The notes under the pieces: generated by a model | What the model was told of the DNA's origin: nothing | What the model saw: only the letters and a program-made list of their open reading frames with translations | Database searches by the model: none | Part shown: positions 19,047-29,309 of the stretch, one piece after another | Layout: every line of letters begins with the position of its first letter | Position numbering within the stretch: position 1 is the first letter of the stretch | Made by a program: the position numbers and the translations under genes | Source of the DNA: Thermoplasmatota archaeon | GTDB taxonomy: Archaea; Thermoplasmatota; Thermoplasmata; Thermoplasmatales; Thermoplasmataceae | Assembly (NCBI GenBank): GCA_023489435.1 | Contig: JAMDCA010000020.1 | Span: forward strand, 1 to 64,000 | DNA length: 64,000 nucleotides | Reading direction: 5' to 3'

Positions 19047-20207
19047 TTGCTTCCAGTAGATGATTCTGACCTGAAACTAAAGTCGCTTTTCCAGGGCTAT
19101 TACAGAAACTGGACGGGTAGGGATGTCGATCTCATAGGGGAGAGGGAGTTAGGCTTCATACCCTTCTTTGGGACAATGATACGGCACAGGGCAGTACGGA
19201 ACCTTTCCGATCTTGGTTTCTTTGTAAGGAAGAATACACCAAGGCACATCTACTACTCGACCGCTTATTACAAGACTCCCGATGAGAAGGTGATGAAAGA
19301 GAAGGGATGGAAAGGGGCTGAACTTATCTTTGACCTGGACGCGGACCATCTTTCCGGGGCAGATAAGATGTCATACTCTGAAATTCTGTCGGAAGTTAAA
19401 AAACATACCCAGAGGCTTATTTTCAAATTCCTGATGGACGATCTTGGGTTTGAGGAAAAGGATCTTAAACTCTTCTTCTCAGGAGGAAGGGGTTATCACG
19501 TCCATGTGGTCGAAGACAGCGTTTACCAGATGACATCCGATTCAAGAAGGGAGATTGCCAACTACATCCGCGGCGAAGGCTTTACAACATTCGATGTGAG
19601 AAGATCAATGCAGGAAACCTCCCATAAACTCAGCGGCTGGAAGAAAACAATTGATGACAGCATATGCGGCTTCTACTCCGATCTCCTTGGCAACAGCGAA
19701 AAGCAGGAAATTCTTCATGGGCTGTTGGGAAACATCAGGACAATGCAGAACTATCTCACAGACCTGAACAGGTCAACTCAGGTAGGAGGGAACCTGAAAC
19801 GCATTGAAGTCCTGACAATGCCCGGATTCAGCAAATACCGAATCATGGACAAGAATGACGAAAAAGTCCTGAACTACATAGTGGTAAAGGTGAAGAATGA
19901 GGGACAGTGCGAGATAGATGAGCCGGTAACCACTGATATTCACAGGTTGATCAGGATGCCGCACAGCCTTCATGGGAAGACGGGATTGGCTGTTGTTCCA
20001 ATCAAGCTGGAAGAATTCCTGAATTTTGATCCACTGAAAGATGCCGTCGCAGAGGCATTCAGAAATAATGAGGTAAGGATAAACCTAATGAGGAACTACC
20101 AGATTGACTTTGACGGAGAATCCCACAATTTATTGGCCGGAGAGCAAAGCGTTCCAGGGCCGGTCGGTGTATTCCTCGCTGCCAGCAAATTAGCAAAACT
20201 GCTCTGA
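19047..20207 (+). CDS. priS: DNA primase small (catalytic) subunit, TTG start
   Basis: ELIFDLDADHLSG, LKLFFSGGRGYHVHV, IRMPHSLHGKTGL. Confidence 0.93.
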   Translation: MLPVDDSDLKLKSLFQGYYRNWTGRDVDLIGERELGFIPFFGTMIRHRAVRNLSDLGFFVRKNTPRHIYYSTAYYKTPDEKVMKEKGWKGAELIFDLDADHLSGADKMSYSEILSEVKKHTQRLIFKFLMDDLGFEEKDLKLFFSGGRGYHVHVVEDSVYQMTSDSRREIANYIRGEGFTTFDVRRSMQETSHKLSGWKKTIDDSICGFYSDLLGNSEKQEILHGLLGNIRTMQNYLTDLNRSTQVGGNLKRIEVLTMPGFSKYRIMDKNDEKVLNYIVVKVKNEGQCEIDEPVTTDIHRLIRMPHSLHGKTGLAVVPIKLEEFLNFDPLKDAVAEAFRNNEVRINLMRNYQIDFDGESHNLLAGEQSVPGPVGVFLAASKLAKLL

Positions 20208-20260
20208 TGATATGTATAATTATTATTAATTAGAAACTGTTATCATAACTTTCTTATAGC

Positions 20261-20707
20261 TTGTTACAATCTATTTCTGGTGATAATTTGGAACTAAAAA
20301 ACAGCAAAACTATTGAAAATCTAAAAGCTGGATTTGCAGGTGAATCACAGGCAAACCGGAGATACCTCTATTTCGCCCAGAAAGCAGACGAGGAGGGACT
20401 GCAGGAAGTAGCATCAATATTCAGGTCAACAGCTGACGGGGAAACTGCCCACGCATTTGGCCATCTCAAGTACCTTGCACAGGTTGGAGATCCAGTCACT
20501 GGTGAACCAATTGGCACCACAGAACTGAACCTCAAGTCAGCAATTGCAGGGGAAACATACGAATACACTCAAATGTATCCGGGATTTGCAAAGACTGCAA
20601 GGGAAGAAAGCTTTGAGGATATAGCTCACTGGTTCGAGATTCTTTCAAAAGCAGAAAAATCACACGCAAAGAAATACGAAGACACCTTGTCAAACATGAG
20701 CAAGTAA
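20261..20707 (+). CDS. Rubrerythrin
   Basis: LKAGFAGESQANRRYLYFAQKADEEGL, DGETAHAFGHLKYL, AGETYEYTQMYPGFAKTAREE, ILSKAEKSHAKKY. Confidence 0.9.
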   Translation: MLQSISGDNLELKNSKTIENLKAGFAGESQANRRYLYFAQKADEEGLQEVASIFRSTADGETAHAFGHLKYLAQVGDPVTGEPIGTTELNLKSAIAGETYEYTQMYPGFAKTAREESFEDIAHWFEILSKAEKSHAKKYEDTLSNMSK

Positions 20708-20717
20708 GCTGGTTCCA

Positions 20718-21290
20718 ATGGAGTCTATAAAACCGGTGGAGATCTTCTCCCCGGAAGTTTATAAATCTAAGCGGGATCAAATAACCCGCGAAATCGTTTC
20801 AGAGAAGAAAAAGAGAAGACTGGTAACCAAGACTTTCAGCTTTCTTTTCGAATCAAGAAACACAGTGATGAACCAGATCAATGAAATGGTATTCATCGAG
20901 AATGTCCACGACAGGGAAGAAGTTGACAGGCTTATTAGGGTCTACAGCGACCAGCTCCCTACAGATACCGAACTGAGCGTATCAATGTTCATCGAATTCG
21001 AGGATGAGGAGCAGATGACCAGGGAAATCCCGAAACTGGCAGGCATCGAGAACTCAGTGTTTCTGACATTCGATGGCCATGAAGTCAAGGGGACTCCTGA
21101 GGAAGGGAGATCAACCGAAGTTCTAGAATCAACACTTCAGTATTTGAAGTTCAAGTTCACTAAGGAAGATCATGAGAAATTCAGCAGTTCCAAGAACGTG
21201 TATATTGAAACAAGGAAAGAAGGCTACAATGAAGCAGCCAGGATACCCCCAGACCTTTTGGAAGACCTTAAGGGTGAACTGAGGTTCTAA
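20718..21290 (+). CDS. DUF3501-like protein
   Basis: KKRRLVTKTFSFLFESRNTVMNQINEMVFIENVHD ... QLPTDTELSVSMFIEFEDEEQMTREIPKLAGIENSVFLTFDG. Confidence 0.75.
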   Translation: MESIKPVEIFSPEVYKSKRDQITREIVSEKKKRRLVTKTFSFLFESRNTVMNQINEMVFIENVHDREEVDRLIRVYSDQLPTDTELSVSMFIEFEDEEQMTREIPKLAGIENSVFLTFDGHEVKGTPEEGRSTEVLESTLQYLKFKFTKEDHEKFSSSKNVYIETRKEGYNEAARIPPDLLEDLKGELRF

Positions 21291-21646
21291 TCCGGTTGCT
21301 CACTCATTTTTCAAGAGCGTGCATAAAGGTGCCCGGATCCTATTCTTCCAATGAGAAAATGAGTGGATATCCCGTGTCAGGCGGAATAATATCGCTTTCA
21401 TTCCTTTCCTTTCGAAGGGGATTTTCCGCTCAATTTTGTTAAAGGAGCTTGCAAAGGACTTGTTCTAAAACATTCCGCAGTTTCTGATTCAAGGGGGATC
21501 TCTTCATGAGTCTATCCGCGAAGACAGAATTTTTCATGGAAATTTTCCAGTCCCTGGGAAATGCCAATTATTCCTGCCCAATGCTAATTTGAATCAATAA
21601 AAGTGTACTATCGACAGTTTATTTATTTTGAGACAAATAATGTTTC

Positions 21647-22786
21647 ATGATTGAGGCTAATCTGACCCAGGATGAACTGGACATTCTACAATACGTGAAG
21701 GAATTTGCAGTAAAGGAGGTGAAACCTCTTGCCAGGGAGATAGACAGGAGCAAAGAGGTTCCGGAAAAGCTCATACAAAGAATGCGCGATCTTGGCCTGT
21801 TCCAGAGTTACATTCCGAAAGAATATGGCGGTGCAGGACTCAGCTTCAGTTTCTTGGTAAAGGTAATCGAGGAATTGTCAAAGGCGTGTCCGAGCACTGC
21901 ACTGGTTCTTGACGGTGCACTCACCCTTTTTGCTGACCCGCTGATAATGTTTGGCAGCGAGGATCTCAAGAAGCGTTACCTTAAGAGAACTGCCGAAGGA
22001 GAAATCGGCGGGCTTGCAATCACCGAAACAGGCGCAGGCAGCGATGCAGCGTCCATCAAAACAAGGGCAGAGAAAAAGGGTGACCACTATGTCCTCAATG
22101 GCAGCAAGATATTCATCTCAAATGGCAGGATTTCAAAGTTCTTCGTTGTTTCTGCTGTCACAGACCCATCAAAGGGTCACAGGGGCATCTCCACTTTTGT
22201 TGTTGACTCGGACGTACCTGGGTTCCGTATAAGCCGGGATATAGAAAAACTTGGGATCAGGGGAAGCAGCACGGTTGAACTTGAATTCAATGATGTAGAA
22301 GTACCACTGAACAACATCATAGGGGAGGAAAATTCCGGCTTTAAAGTAGTAATGGAAACTCTGGATTCCGGCAGAATAGCAATAGCAGCGCAGGCCCTTG
22401 GTATAGCCGAGGGTGCGCTGGAGGAAGCTGTAGATTATATAAAGCAGAGGAAACAATTTGGAACCAGCATATCCAGTTTTCAGGGGATACAGTTTATGCT
22501 GGCTGACATGGCAACCCAGATCGACGCTGCAAAACTCCTGACCTACAGGGCTGCTGAGGCATGGGACAAGCACGAGAATGCCATTAAAATTTCATCAGAA
22601 GCCAAGCTGTACGCATCAGATGCGGCCATGAGAATAACAACGGACTGCCTTCAGCTGTTCGGTGGGTATGGATACACAACAGAATTCGACGCAGAGAGGC
22701 ACATGAGGGATGCTAAGATCACACAGATTTATGAAGGCACCAATCAGATTCAGAGGATTATCATAGCGAAGGAGCTGCTACGGTAG
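21647..22786 (+). CDS. Acyl-CoA dehydrogenase
   Basis: GLAITETGAGSDAASIKTRAEK, RKQFGTSISSFQGIQFMLADM, LQLFGGYGYTTEFDAERHMRDAKITQIYEGTNQIQR. Confidence 0.95.
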   Translation: MIEANLTQDELDILQYVKEFAVKEVKPLAREIDRSKEVPEKLIQRMRDLGLFQSYIPKEYGGAGLSFSFLVKVIEELSKACPSTALVLDGALTLFADPLIMFGSEDLKKRYLKRTAEGEIGGLAITETGAGSDAASIKTRAEKKGDHYVLNGSKIFISNGRISKFFVVSAVTDPSKGHRGISTFVVDSDVPGFRISRDIEKLGIRGSSTVELEFNDVEVPLNNIIGEENSGFKVVMETLDSGRIAIAAQALGIAEGALEEAVDYIKQRKQFGTSISSFQGIQFMLADMATQIDAAKLLTYRAAEAWDKHENAIKISSEAKLYASDAAMRITTDCLQLFGGYGYTTEFDAERHMRDAKITQIYEGTNQIQRIIIAKELLR

Positions 22787-23607
22787 GCAAAATCAGAATA
22801 GGGTGTTCCGGTTGGATTTACCCTGACTGGAATTCTGCCTTTTACAAGAAGGGTGAGAAGGATCGCCTCGCATATTATTCCTCTATTTTTAATGCAGTGG
22901 AGGTGAATTCGACTTTCTATTCACCACTTCCAGGAACAACACTTGCAAAGTGGGCAAAAACCATGAAGGGGCGGGACTTTCTGTTCGCTGTAAAGATTCC
23001 AGGATCAATCACGCATGACAATCTGATTGAAAGGACAAATCAGGCTTGCAGTGAAATGCTGAAGTTCCAGGAGACCCACCTTGATTACCTGTCCGGTGAG
23101 GGCATACTTGGACCAATTTTATTCCAGTTGCCACCCTCCTTCCAGGCAAAGCATATGGACAAACTCATTCAGGTCATCTCATCCTTTGATCACGAAAAAT
23201 TCACCTGTTTCGTAGAACCAAGGCACCGTGAGCTTTATGAAAACAGAGAGTTCCAGGGGGAGCTTGAACGGATGGACGTTTATAAAGTCTCAGTGGACAG
23301 CCCGGCAATGGAACTCCAACATAATTTGCATACCAGTGCCAGAAAACAGTACATAAGGTTTCACGGGAGAAACAATGAACAATGGTTCAAAAAAGGAGCT
23401 GGAAAGCTGGAGAAGTATAATTATCTATATTCAAAGGAAGAGCTGGAATCGTTTATGCGCATTATCTCCCCTCTTGCTTCCAGGGGTGATGAAATCTTCA
23501 TTTTCTTCAACAACCACCCCTCAGGAAAGGCACCGGCAAATGCAATGCAGTTAATGGGGATGCTTGGTTCAAAGCCTCACGCAACAAACCAGAATACTCT
23601 TTTCTGA
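22783..23607 (+). CDS. DUF72 family protein (start codon unclear)
   Basis: Frame reads GKIRIGCSGWIYPDWNSAFYKKGEKDRLAYYSSIFNAVEVNSTFY upstream of the track's GTG at 22897; no ATG/GTG/TTG in frame before the conserved N-terminus. Confidence 0.8.
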   Translation, partial: VGKIRIGCSGWIYPDWNSAFYKKGEKDRLAYYSSIFNAVEVNSTFYSPLPGTTLAKWAKTMKGRDFLFAVKIPGSITHDNLIERTNQACSEMLKFQETHLDYLSGEGILGPILFQLPPSFQAKHMDKLIQVISSFDHEKFTCFVEPRHRELYENREFQGELERMDVYKVSVDSPAMELQHNLHTSARKQYIRFHGRNNEQWFKKGAGKLEKYNYLYSKEELESFMRIISPLASRGDEIFIFFNNHPSGKAPANAMQLMGMLGSKPHATNQNTLF

Positions 23608-23664
23608 CCCATTAACTCTTATAAGGTTACTTCCAATTACAAGGAGAAAGGAGAGCAGTTCCTC

Positions 23665-24906
23665 GTGAATAAAATAGAAAACGGAACCATGGTGGACTTC
23701 ACTTACAAGAACACCAAAATGAAAGGTGTTCTGGTAAGCAGCAGCGAGGGAAACCTGAATATCAAACTTATGAGTGGGTACAACCTGCTTGTCCCGGAGA
23801 ATTCAATTACTGACATAAAACCTTTGAAAACTATCGCTCAGACTGGGGGTTTTGAAGAAAAAGACCTGATTTTTGAGCACGGCCCGAAAAAGGTTGCATT
23901 CATTGGTACTGGAGGAACAATCGCAAGCAGGGTTGATTATATTACTGGGGCAGTTAAGCCCGTCCTCAACCCGGGATTTCTGAGGGAAAGCGTTGCAAAC
24001 CTTTCCAAGTTCACACTTGACATAAGCCTGCTGGAACCAGTCCTTAGTGAAAACATCACCCCAAACGACTGGATCCTTTTTGCGAAGACTGTTAAAGACA
24101 AATTATCAAAAAATCATGGGGCAGTGATTCTTCACGGCACCGATACCATGAGCTATACGGCTTCCGCCCTTTCCTTTATGTTCCAGAACCTGTCTGGCCC
24201 CGTTGTGATGATTGGTTCCCAAAGAAGCAGCGACCGGCCAAGCAGCGACGCATTTCTGAACCTTGAAGCAGGTCTGGAGTTTGCTGCCTCCAATTTTGGA
24301 GAGGTCGGTATAGCAATGCACCAGAACACTTCAGACAATGCAGTGGCCCTTCATAGGGGAGTGAGGGCAAGGAAAATGCATTCCTCAAGGAGAGATGCTT
24401 TCAGGTCAATCGGAGGCAATCCAATCGGAAAGTATGAAAACGGAAGTGTTACAATTTCCCATGAAGCACGAGCACTAAGTGATGAGACAGTGCTGTTGGA
24501 TAAACTTGAGACCTCTGTGGCACTGATATATTTTCACCCCGGCCTCACAGCCGAGGATTTAGCCGCAGTTACAGAAAAGAAAAGGGCAACAGTCATAATG
24601 GGCACCGGCCTTGGCCACACAGGAACCCGCCTTTATCCAGTTATCCGGGATATAGTGGGACGCGGCGACCATGTGCTTATGACAACGCAGTGCCTTTTTG
24701 GAAGTGTTAACATGAATGTTTACTCGACAGGGAGGGAGCTCCTTAAACTCGGAGTCATACCGCTTTCGAATATGCTTCCAGAGGTTGCGATGATAAAATC
24801 CATGCATGTTCTGGCCAATTATCCAGATGGCGAGTTCTCCAAGGTCATGCTTTCAAACCTGCGTGGGGAAACTGTTGACAGGGAATTTCTTGGGGAGGTT
24901 CCATAA
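23665..24906 (+). CDS. gatD: Glu-tRNA(Gln) amidotransferase subunit D
   Basis: KVAFIGTGGTIASRVDY, ILHGTDTMSYTASALSF, MGTGLGHTG; adjacent to gatE. Confidence 0.95.
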   Translation: MNKIENGTMVDFTYKNTKMKGVLVSSSEGNLNIKLMSGYNLLVPENSITDIKPLKTIAQTGGFEEKDLIFEHGPKKVAFIGTGGTIASRVDYITGAVKPVLNPGFLRESVANLSKFTLDISLLEPVLSENITPNDWILFAKTVKDKLSKNHGAVILHGTDTMSYTASALSFMFQNLSGPVVMIGSQRSSDRPSSDAFLNLEAGLEFAASNFGEVGIAMHQNTSDNAVALHRGVRARKMHSSRRDAFRSIGGNPIGKYENGSVTISHEARALSDETVLLDKLETSVALIYFHPGLTAEDLAAVTEKKRATVIMGTGLGHTGTRLYPVIRDIVGRGDHVLMTTQCLFGSVNMNVYSTGRELLKLGVIPLSNMLPEVAMIKSMHVLANYPDGEFSKVMLSNLRGETVDREFLGEVP

Positions 24907-26712
24907 ATGAGCTCCAGAGTAATGATTGGACTCGAGATCCATATTCAGCTTGCAGGAAAAAAGCTCTTTTGCGATTGTACCACAGAATCAGCAATTGAAA
25001 CTGTAAATGGAAAGGTCATTGAAAGGAGGCTTATTGCCACTACGGGTGAATCGGGTAAGTATGATCCAGCAGCCGTTTATGAGAAATCCAGATCAAGGAG
25101 TTTCAATTACTCCGTGACTGATAACAGCTGCCTTCTGGAAGCAGATGAAGAACCCCCGCACAGTGTAAATTCAGATGTACTGAAAAAAGCCATTTCAACT
25201 GCTCTATCCCTGAATTGCCAGGTTGTTGACAGGGTGGCATACATGAGAAAGATCGTGATCGATGGTTCAAACACATCTGGATTTCAGAGGACTGCAATAG
25301 TCGGCTTCAATGGATATGTGGAAACGTCAAGGGGGAAAGTGGGAATTTCATCTCTATGCCTGGAAGAGGATTCATGCAGGAAACTGGAAGAACATAACGG
25401 GATTGTATCTTATTCTCTGGACAGGCTGGGTGTGCCTCTGATGGAGATCGCAACTGATCCTGATATAGTCGACGAGGAACACGCCGTCGAGACCGCTGAA
25501 ATAATCGGAAAGAAACTGCTTCTTGCGGGTTGGGCAAGAAAGGCTCCAGACGCAATAAGGCAGGACGTCAACTTCTCAATGGGGCATGGAAGAGTTGAAA
25601 TCAAAGGAGTTCCAAAGCTTTCCACAATAAAAGCCGCCATTGCATACGAGAAGGAAAGGCAAACCTGGCTTGCAGAGCTTTCCCCTATACTTAAAGGCAC
25701 AAACTGGGGGCGATTAAAATTCCAGGATGTCTCACATTTGTTCAGGAACACAAAATCAAAAGTCATAGCAAGTAACCTCAAAGCTGGAATGAATGTTTAC
25801 GGAACTGTCCTTCCCGGACTTGCCGGTTACCTTAAGGGCGAAAAATACAGAATGGGAATAGAGCTTGCTGATGTTGCCAAGCTTTTCGGTTCAGGTGGCA
25901 TAATGCATTCAGATGAATTGCCTGGTTACGGTGTAGAGGATGAAATCAAAGGGTTGGTTGAACTATTAAAGCCTGGAAAAGGAGACGGTTTCACTATAAT
26001 TGTCAGCACCCATAAGGTCATCGGGCTCATCCAGGACGCGATGATAGCAAGGCTCAAGAAACTGGAGGAACTTGACCTGCCAGAAACCAGGGTAGTAACT
26101 GAGGAAGGAACCACACATTATCTGAGGCCACTCCCGGGAGGCGAGAGGATGTATCCCGAAACGGATGTGCCAAGCATAGCCGTGGAAGAGGCTTTGCTTG
26201 AAGCAGCGAGAAAAATTTCACCAAAATCTGAGGAAGAACTTTTGGCTCAGCTGGTTTCTGAATTTGGCATCTCAAAACAGGATGCGTCAGTTATTTTGTC
26301 AACCACTCAGTTGGAAACGTTCCAGAATTACAATTTGATACTTGGAGACAGCAAGCTTGCGACCAGGGTTATTCTTCAGGCCATTCCGGAAATGGAAAAT
26401 AAGACAGGCAGGCCCATTTCTATCCCTGATCTAATTCCGGTTCTTGAGGAAGCCGGCAGGAGAAAATGGGACAGGCAGATACTGGAAAGGGCAATGGATC
26501 TCTACTTTGTTGAGCATATGCCTCTTGGAGACCTCATAAGAAGCGATGAGATGAAACCCATTGGCGGCAATGAACTGAAGTCCATGATCATCCTGCTTCA
26601 CAATGAAGCGCCTGTGAATCCAAAGAATATCATACCTAGAATAAGATCAAGAACCAGTCGCCCATTCAGTCCTGCAGAGGCGTTGGCACTGGTCAAGGAA
26701 ATATTGGGGTAG
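24907..26712 (+). CDS. gatE: Glu-tRNA(Gln) amidotransferase subunit E
   Basis: GLEIHIQLAGKKLFCDC, DGSNTSGFQRTAIVG, PLMEIATDPDI, PGGERMYPETDVPSI. Confidence 0.96.
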   Translation: MSSRVMIGLEIHIQLAGKKLFCDCTTESAIETVNGKVIERRLIATTGESGKYDPAAVYEKSRSRSFNYSVTDNSCLLEADEEPPHSVNSDVLKKAISTALSLNCQVVDRVAYMRKIVIDGSNTSGFQRTAIVGFNGYVETSRGKVGISSLCLEEDSCRKLEEHNGIVSYSLDRLGVPLMEIATDPDIVDEEHAVETAEIIGKKLLLAGWARKAPDAIRQDVNFSMGHGRVEIKGVPKLSTIKAAIAYEKERQTWLAELSPILKGTNWGRLKFQDVSHLFRNTKSKVIASNLKAGMNVYGTVLPGLAGYLKGEKYRMGIELADVAKLFGSGGIMHSDELPGYGVEDEIKGLVELLKPGKGDGFTIIVSTHKVIGLIQDAMIARLKKLEELDLPETRVVTEEGTTHYLRPLPGGERMYPETDVPSIAVEEALLEAARKISPKSEEELLAQLVSEFGISKQDASVILSTTQLETFQNYNLILGDSKLATRVILQAIPEMENKTGRPISIPDLIPVLEEAGRRKWDRQILERAMDLYFVEHMPLGDLIRSDEMKPIGGNELKSMIILLHNEAPVNPKNIIPRIRSRTSRPFSPAEALALVKEILG

Positions 26713-26794
26713 GATTACTTATTTAAAAGATATCATTCAAAAATAGCGTAATTTATTGGGTTTGAAAATAATTCTAAATAATTCTTAAATATCG

Positions 26795-27250
26795 TTGAAA
26801 GATACTGATGGGATGTTAGACGGTTATATTCCGTTGCTAATCACCCTGGTGTTAATCGTCCTGGGCTTGATTGCGACTTTCTCCGTCCTGCCTTCTATTT
26901 CAGAAAACCGATTTAACAAAGACAAAAAAATAAGTCTGAAACCTGATGCAGTGATTGCGAACCTGGTCAAGGAAAGAAGCCCTCCAGTCAAGGATGGGGC
27001 ATATCTCCAGACGTATGAGTCGGGAGAGGTTTCCAGAGGAGACATCGGAAAGTTTGTAACAGTCCAGTATTATGTCATAATCCTTCTTTTCATTCTATTT
27101 GATGTGGATATGGTCCTGCTTTTCCCATGGGCACTGAATTTCTATTCTTTGGGTATCGTCCCGTTCATTGAGACACTTATCTTCCTTGCCATGCCCCTGT
27201 TTGTGGTTTACTACGCTTTCAAGGAAGGTTATATGAGGTGGCAGAAATGA
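26795..27250 (+). CDS. nuoA: NADH dehydrogenase-like complex subunit A
   Basis: [23 protein letters not shown]. Confidence 0.9.
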   Translation: MKDTDGMLDGYIPLLITLVLIVLGLIATFSVLPSISENRFNKDKKISLKPDAVIANLVKERSPPVKDGAYLQTYESGEVSRGDIGKFVTVQYYVIILLFILFDVDMVLLFPWALNFYSLGIVPFIETLIFLAMPLFVVYYAFKEGYMRWQK

Positions 27251-27711
27251 AGTCGGGAGACGGCGGAGTACTTACAACAACACTTGAAAAGGCTCTTGAA
27301 TGGGGAAGGAGCAACTCCCTCTGGCCACTTACCTTTGGACTCGCCTGCTGTGCTATAGAGATGATGGCAATACAGGCCGCGGATCTCGACATCTCAAGAT
27401 TCGGAAGTGAAATATTCAGGAATTCCCCCAGGCAGTCAGATTTGATGATAGTATCTGGCACAGTTACCAAGAAGATGGCACCCAGGCTTAGAAGGCTGTA
27501 CGATGAAATGCCCTACCCAAAATATGTGATTGCCATGGGCGTGTGTGTTATCCAGGGTGGCCCGTACAACCAGGGATATTCGGTTGTGATGGGGGTCGAC
27601 AAGGTAGTGCCGGTGGATGTTTACGTTCCGGGGTGCCCACCGACGCCAGAAGCTCTCACATATGGTATTATGCTGCTTCAGAAAAAGATAAGAAACGAGA
27701 CGGAGAGGTGA
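27238..27711 (+). CDS. nuoB: Complex I subunit B
   Basis: [69 protein letters not shown]. Confidence 0.97.
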   Translation: MAEMKSGDGGVLTTTLEKALEWGRSNSLWPLTFGLACCAIEMMAIQAADLDISRFGSEIFRNSPRQSDLMIVSGTVTKKMAPRLRRLYDEMPYPKYVIAMGVCVIQGGPYNQGYSVVMGVDKVVPVDVYVPGCPPTPEALTYGIMLLQKKIRNETER

Positions 27712-27717
27712 TCATGC

Positions 27718-28176
27718 TTGGTTGAAATTCTTGAAGAGTCAACGGGAAAGGATGGAAGGAGAGTCCTTAAGGTAGCCAAGGAAAACCTCGTCCAGCTCAT
27801 GAAGGAGCTGAAAAGCCATGGGTTTGTCCACCTTTCGCTCATAACGGGCATAGACAGGAAGGACCGGCTGGAAGTGGTTTACCATCTTCAGAACCTTGAA
27901 AAAAATGAATACATCGCAGTCAAGACAGAGACCCTTGATGAAAGGGTTCCCAGTGTTACTTCTGTGTTCACAAGCGCCAACTGGGATGAGCGTGAACAGT
28001 ACGATTTAATGGGAATTGTATTTGAGGGGCATCCCAACCTGAAAAGGCTGTTCCTGCCGGAAAGCTGGGTTGGTCACCCACTGAGGAAGAACTATGACAT
28101 CTCCAAGGTCCAGTACATAAATATGGATGAAAACGGAGAGGATTATGCAACCTTTGATCCGGGAGATGGTTGGTAA
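27718..28176 (+). CDS. nuoC: Complex I subunit C
   Basis: SVFTSANWDEREQYDLMGIVFEGHPNLKRLFLPESWVGHPLRKNY. Confidence 0.95.
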   Translation: MVEILEESTGKDGRRVLKVAKENLVQLMKELKSHGFVHLSLITGIDRKDRLEVVYHLQNLEKNEYIAVKTETLDERVPSVTSVFTSANWDEREQYDLMGIVFEGHPNLKRLFLPESWVGHPLRKNYDISKVQYINMDENGEDYATFDPGDGW

Positions 28177-29309
28177 TGATGGGCCCCCGCATCTCAAATC
28201 CTGACGAGAATGGTTGGGTGGAATTGAACATGGGCCCGCAGCATCCGTCGACCCATGGCGTACTGAGGTTGAAGGTAAAGCTCGACGGTGAAATTGTAAG
28301 GGAAGTCGAGCCAGTTATTGGTTACCTCCACAGGAATGCAGAGAAGATCTGCGAACTGGACTATTATTGCGACTCAATGATCTATTTTGATAGAATGGAT
28401 TATGTTGGGGCAATGAACATGGAAGTTGGATATCTGGAGGCTGCAGAAAAGCTGCTTGGAATACCTCCACCCGAAAGAGTCCAATGGATAAGGGTCGTCA
28501 TGGCTGAACTGAGCAGGGTTGCATCACACCTCGTTTGGGCAGGAGCTTTTGGGCTTGATCTTGGAATGCTCACACCATTCTTCTACTGCTTCGTTGAAAG
28601 GGAGAAAATCCTACGCATCTTCGTTGAAGCCTGCGGATCAAGGCAGGAAACAAACTACATGAGCATTGGTGGAGTCTATCAGGACTTCAATGACAAACTT
28701 ATCCACGATATCCTGGAATTCACAGAGCAGTTTCCCAAGAAACTGGAAGATATCTTCAATGCCTATGTCAAGAACGACATTTTCATTTCAAGAACCAAAG
28801 GCATTGGCATCCTGGAGCCAGAAGTTGCACTGGATTACGGCGTAACCGGGCCAATGCTCCGAGCTTCAGGTGTTGATTATGATGTGAGGAAAGCTGAGCC
28901 CTATCTGGTCTATGACAAGATCAATTTCGACATACCCGTTTCACACAAGAAGGACAATCTGGCCAGATTCCTTGTCAGATTTGAGGAAATGAGGCAATCC
29001 ATCAAGATCATCAATCAGGCTGTAAAGAAGATTCCAGATGGGCCGTACTTCAACCCCAAGGCAAAAAAATCCCTGATGATCAGGCTCAGGGGAGAAGGCG
29101 AAGTGTACGCCAGAACCGAATCATCCAAGGGTGAATTCGGCGTCTACCTCGTCGGAGACGGCGGGGTGAAGCCATACAGGGTCCGTGTTAGAAGTCCATC
29201 GCTAAAGAACCTCAGTGTTCTGCCATACCTTGCAAAAGATCAGATGATTGCCGACATGGTTGCAATTTCAGGAACAACTGACCTGGTATTTGGAGAGGTG
29301 GACAGATGA
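28170..29309 (+). CDS. nuoD: Complex I subunit D
   Basis: NMGPQHPSTHGVLRLKVKLDGE, GYLHRNAEKICE, GVTGPMLRASGVDYDVRK. Confidence 0.97.
   Translation: MVMMGPRISNPDENGWVELNMGPQHPSTHGVLRLKVKLDGEIVREVEPVIGYLHRNAEKICELDYYCDSMIYFDRMDYVGAMNMEVGYLEAAEKLLGIPPPERVQWIRVVMAELSRVASHLVWAGAFGLDLGMLTPFFYCFVEREKILRIFVEACGSRQETNYMSIGGVYQDFNDKLIHDILEFTEQFPKKLEDIFNAYVKNDIFISRTKGIGILEPEVALDYGVTGPMLRASGVDYDVRKAEPYLVYDKINFDIPVSHKKDNLARFLVRFEEMRQSIKIINQAVKKIPDGPYFNPKAKKSLMIRLRGEGEVYARTESSKGEFGVYLVGDGGVKPYRVRVRSPSLKNLSVLPYLAKDQMIADMVAISGTTDLVFGEVDR

Noticed and set aside
22897-22899. GTG as the true start of the DUF72 gene
   Set aside because: Would delete the conserved IGCSGW...W N-terminal segment that is encoded in the same uninterrupted frame upstream.
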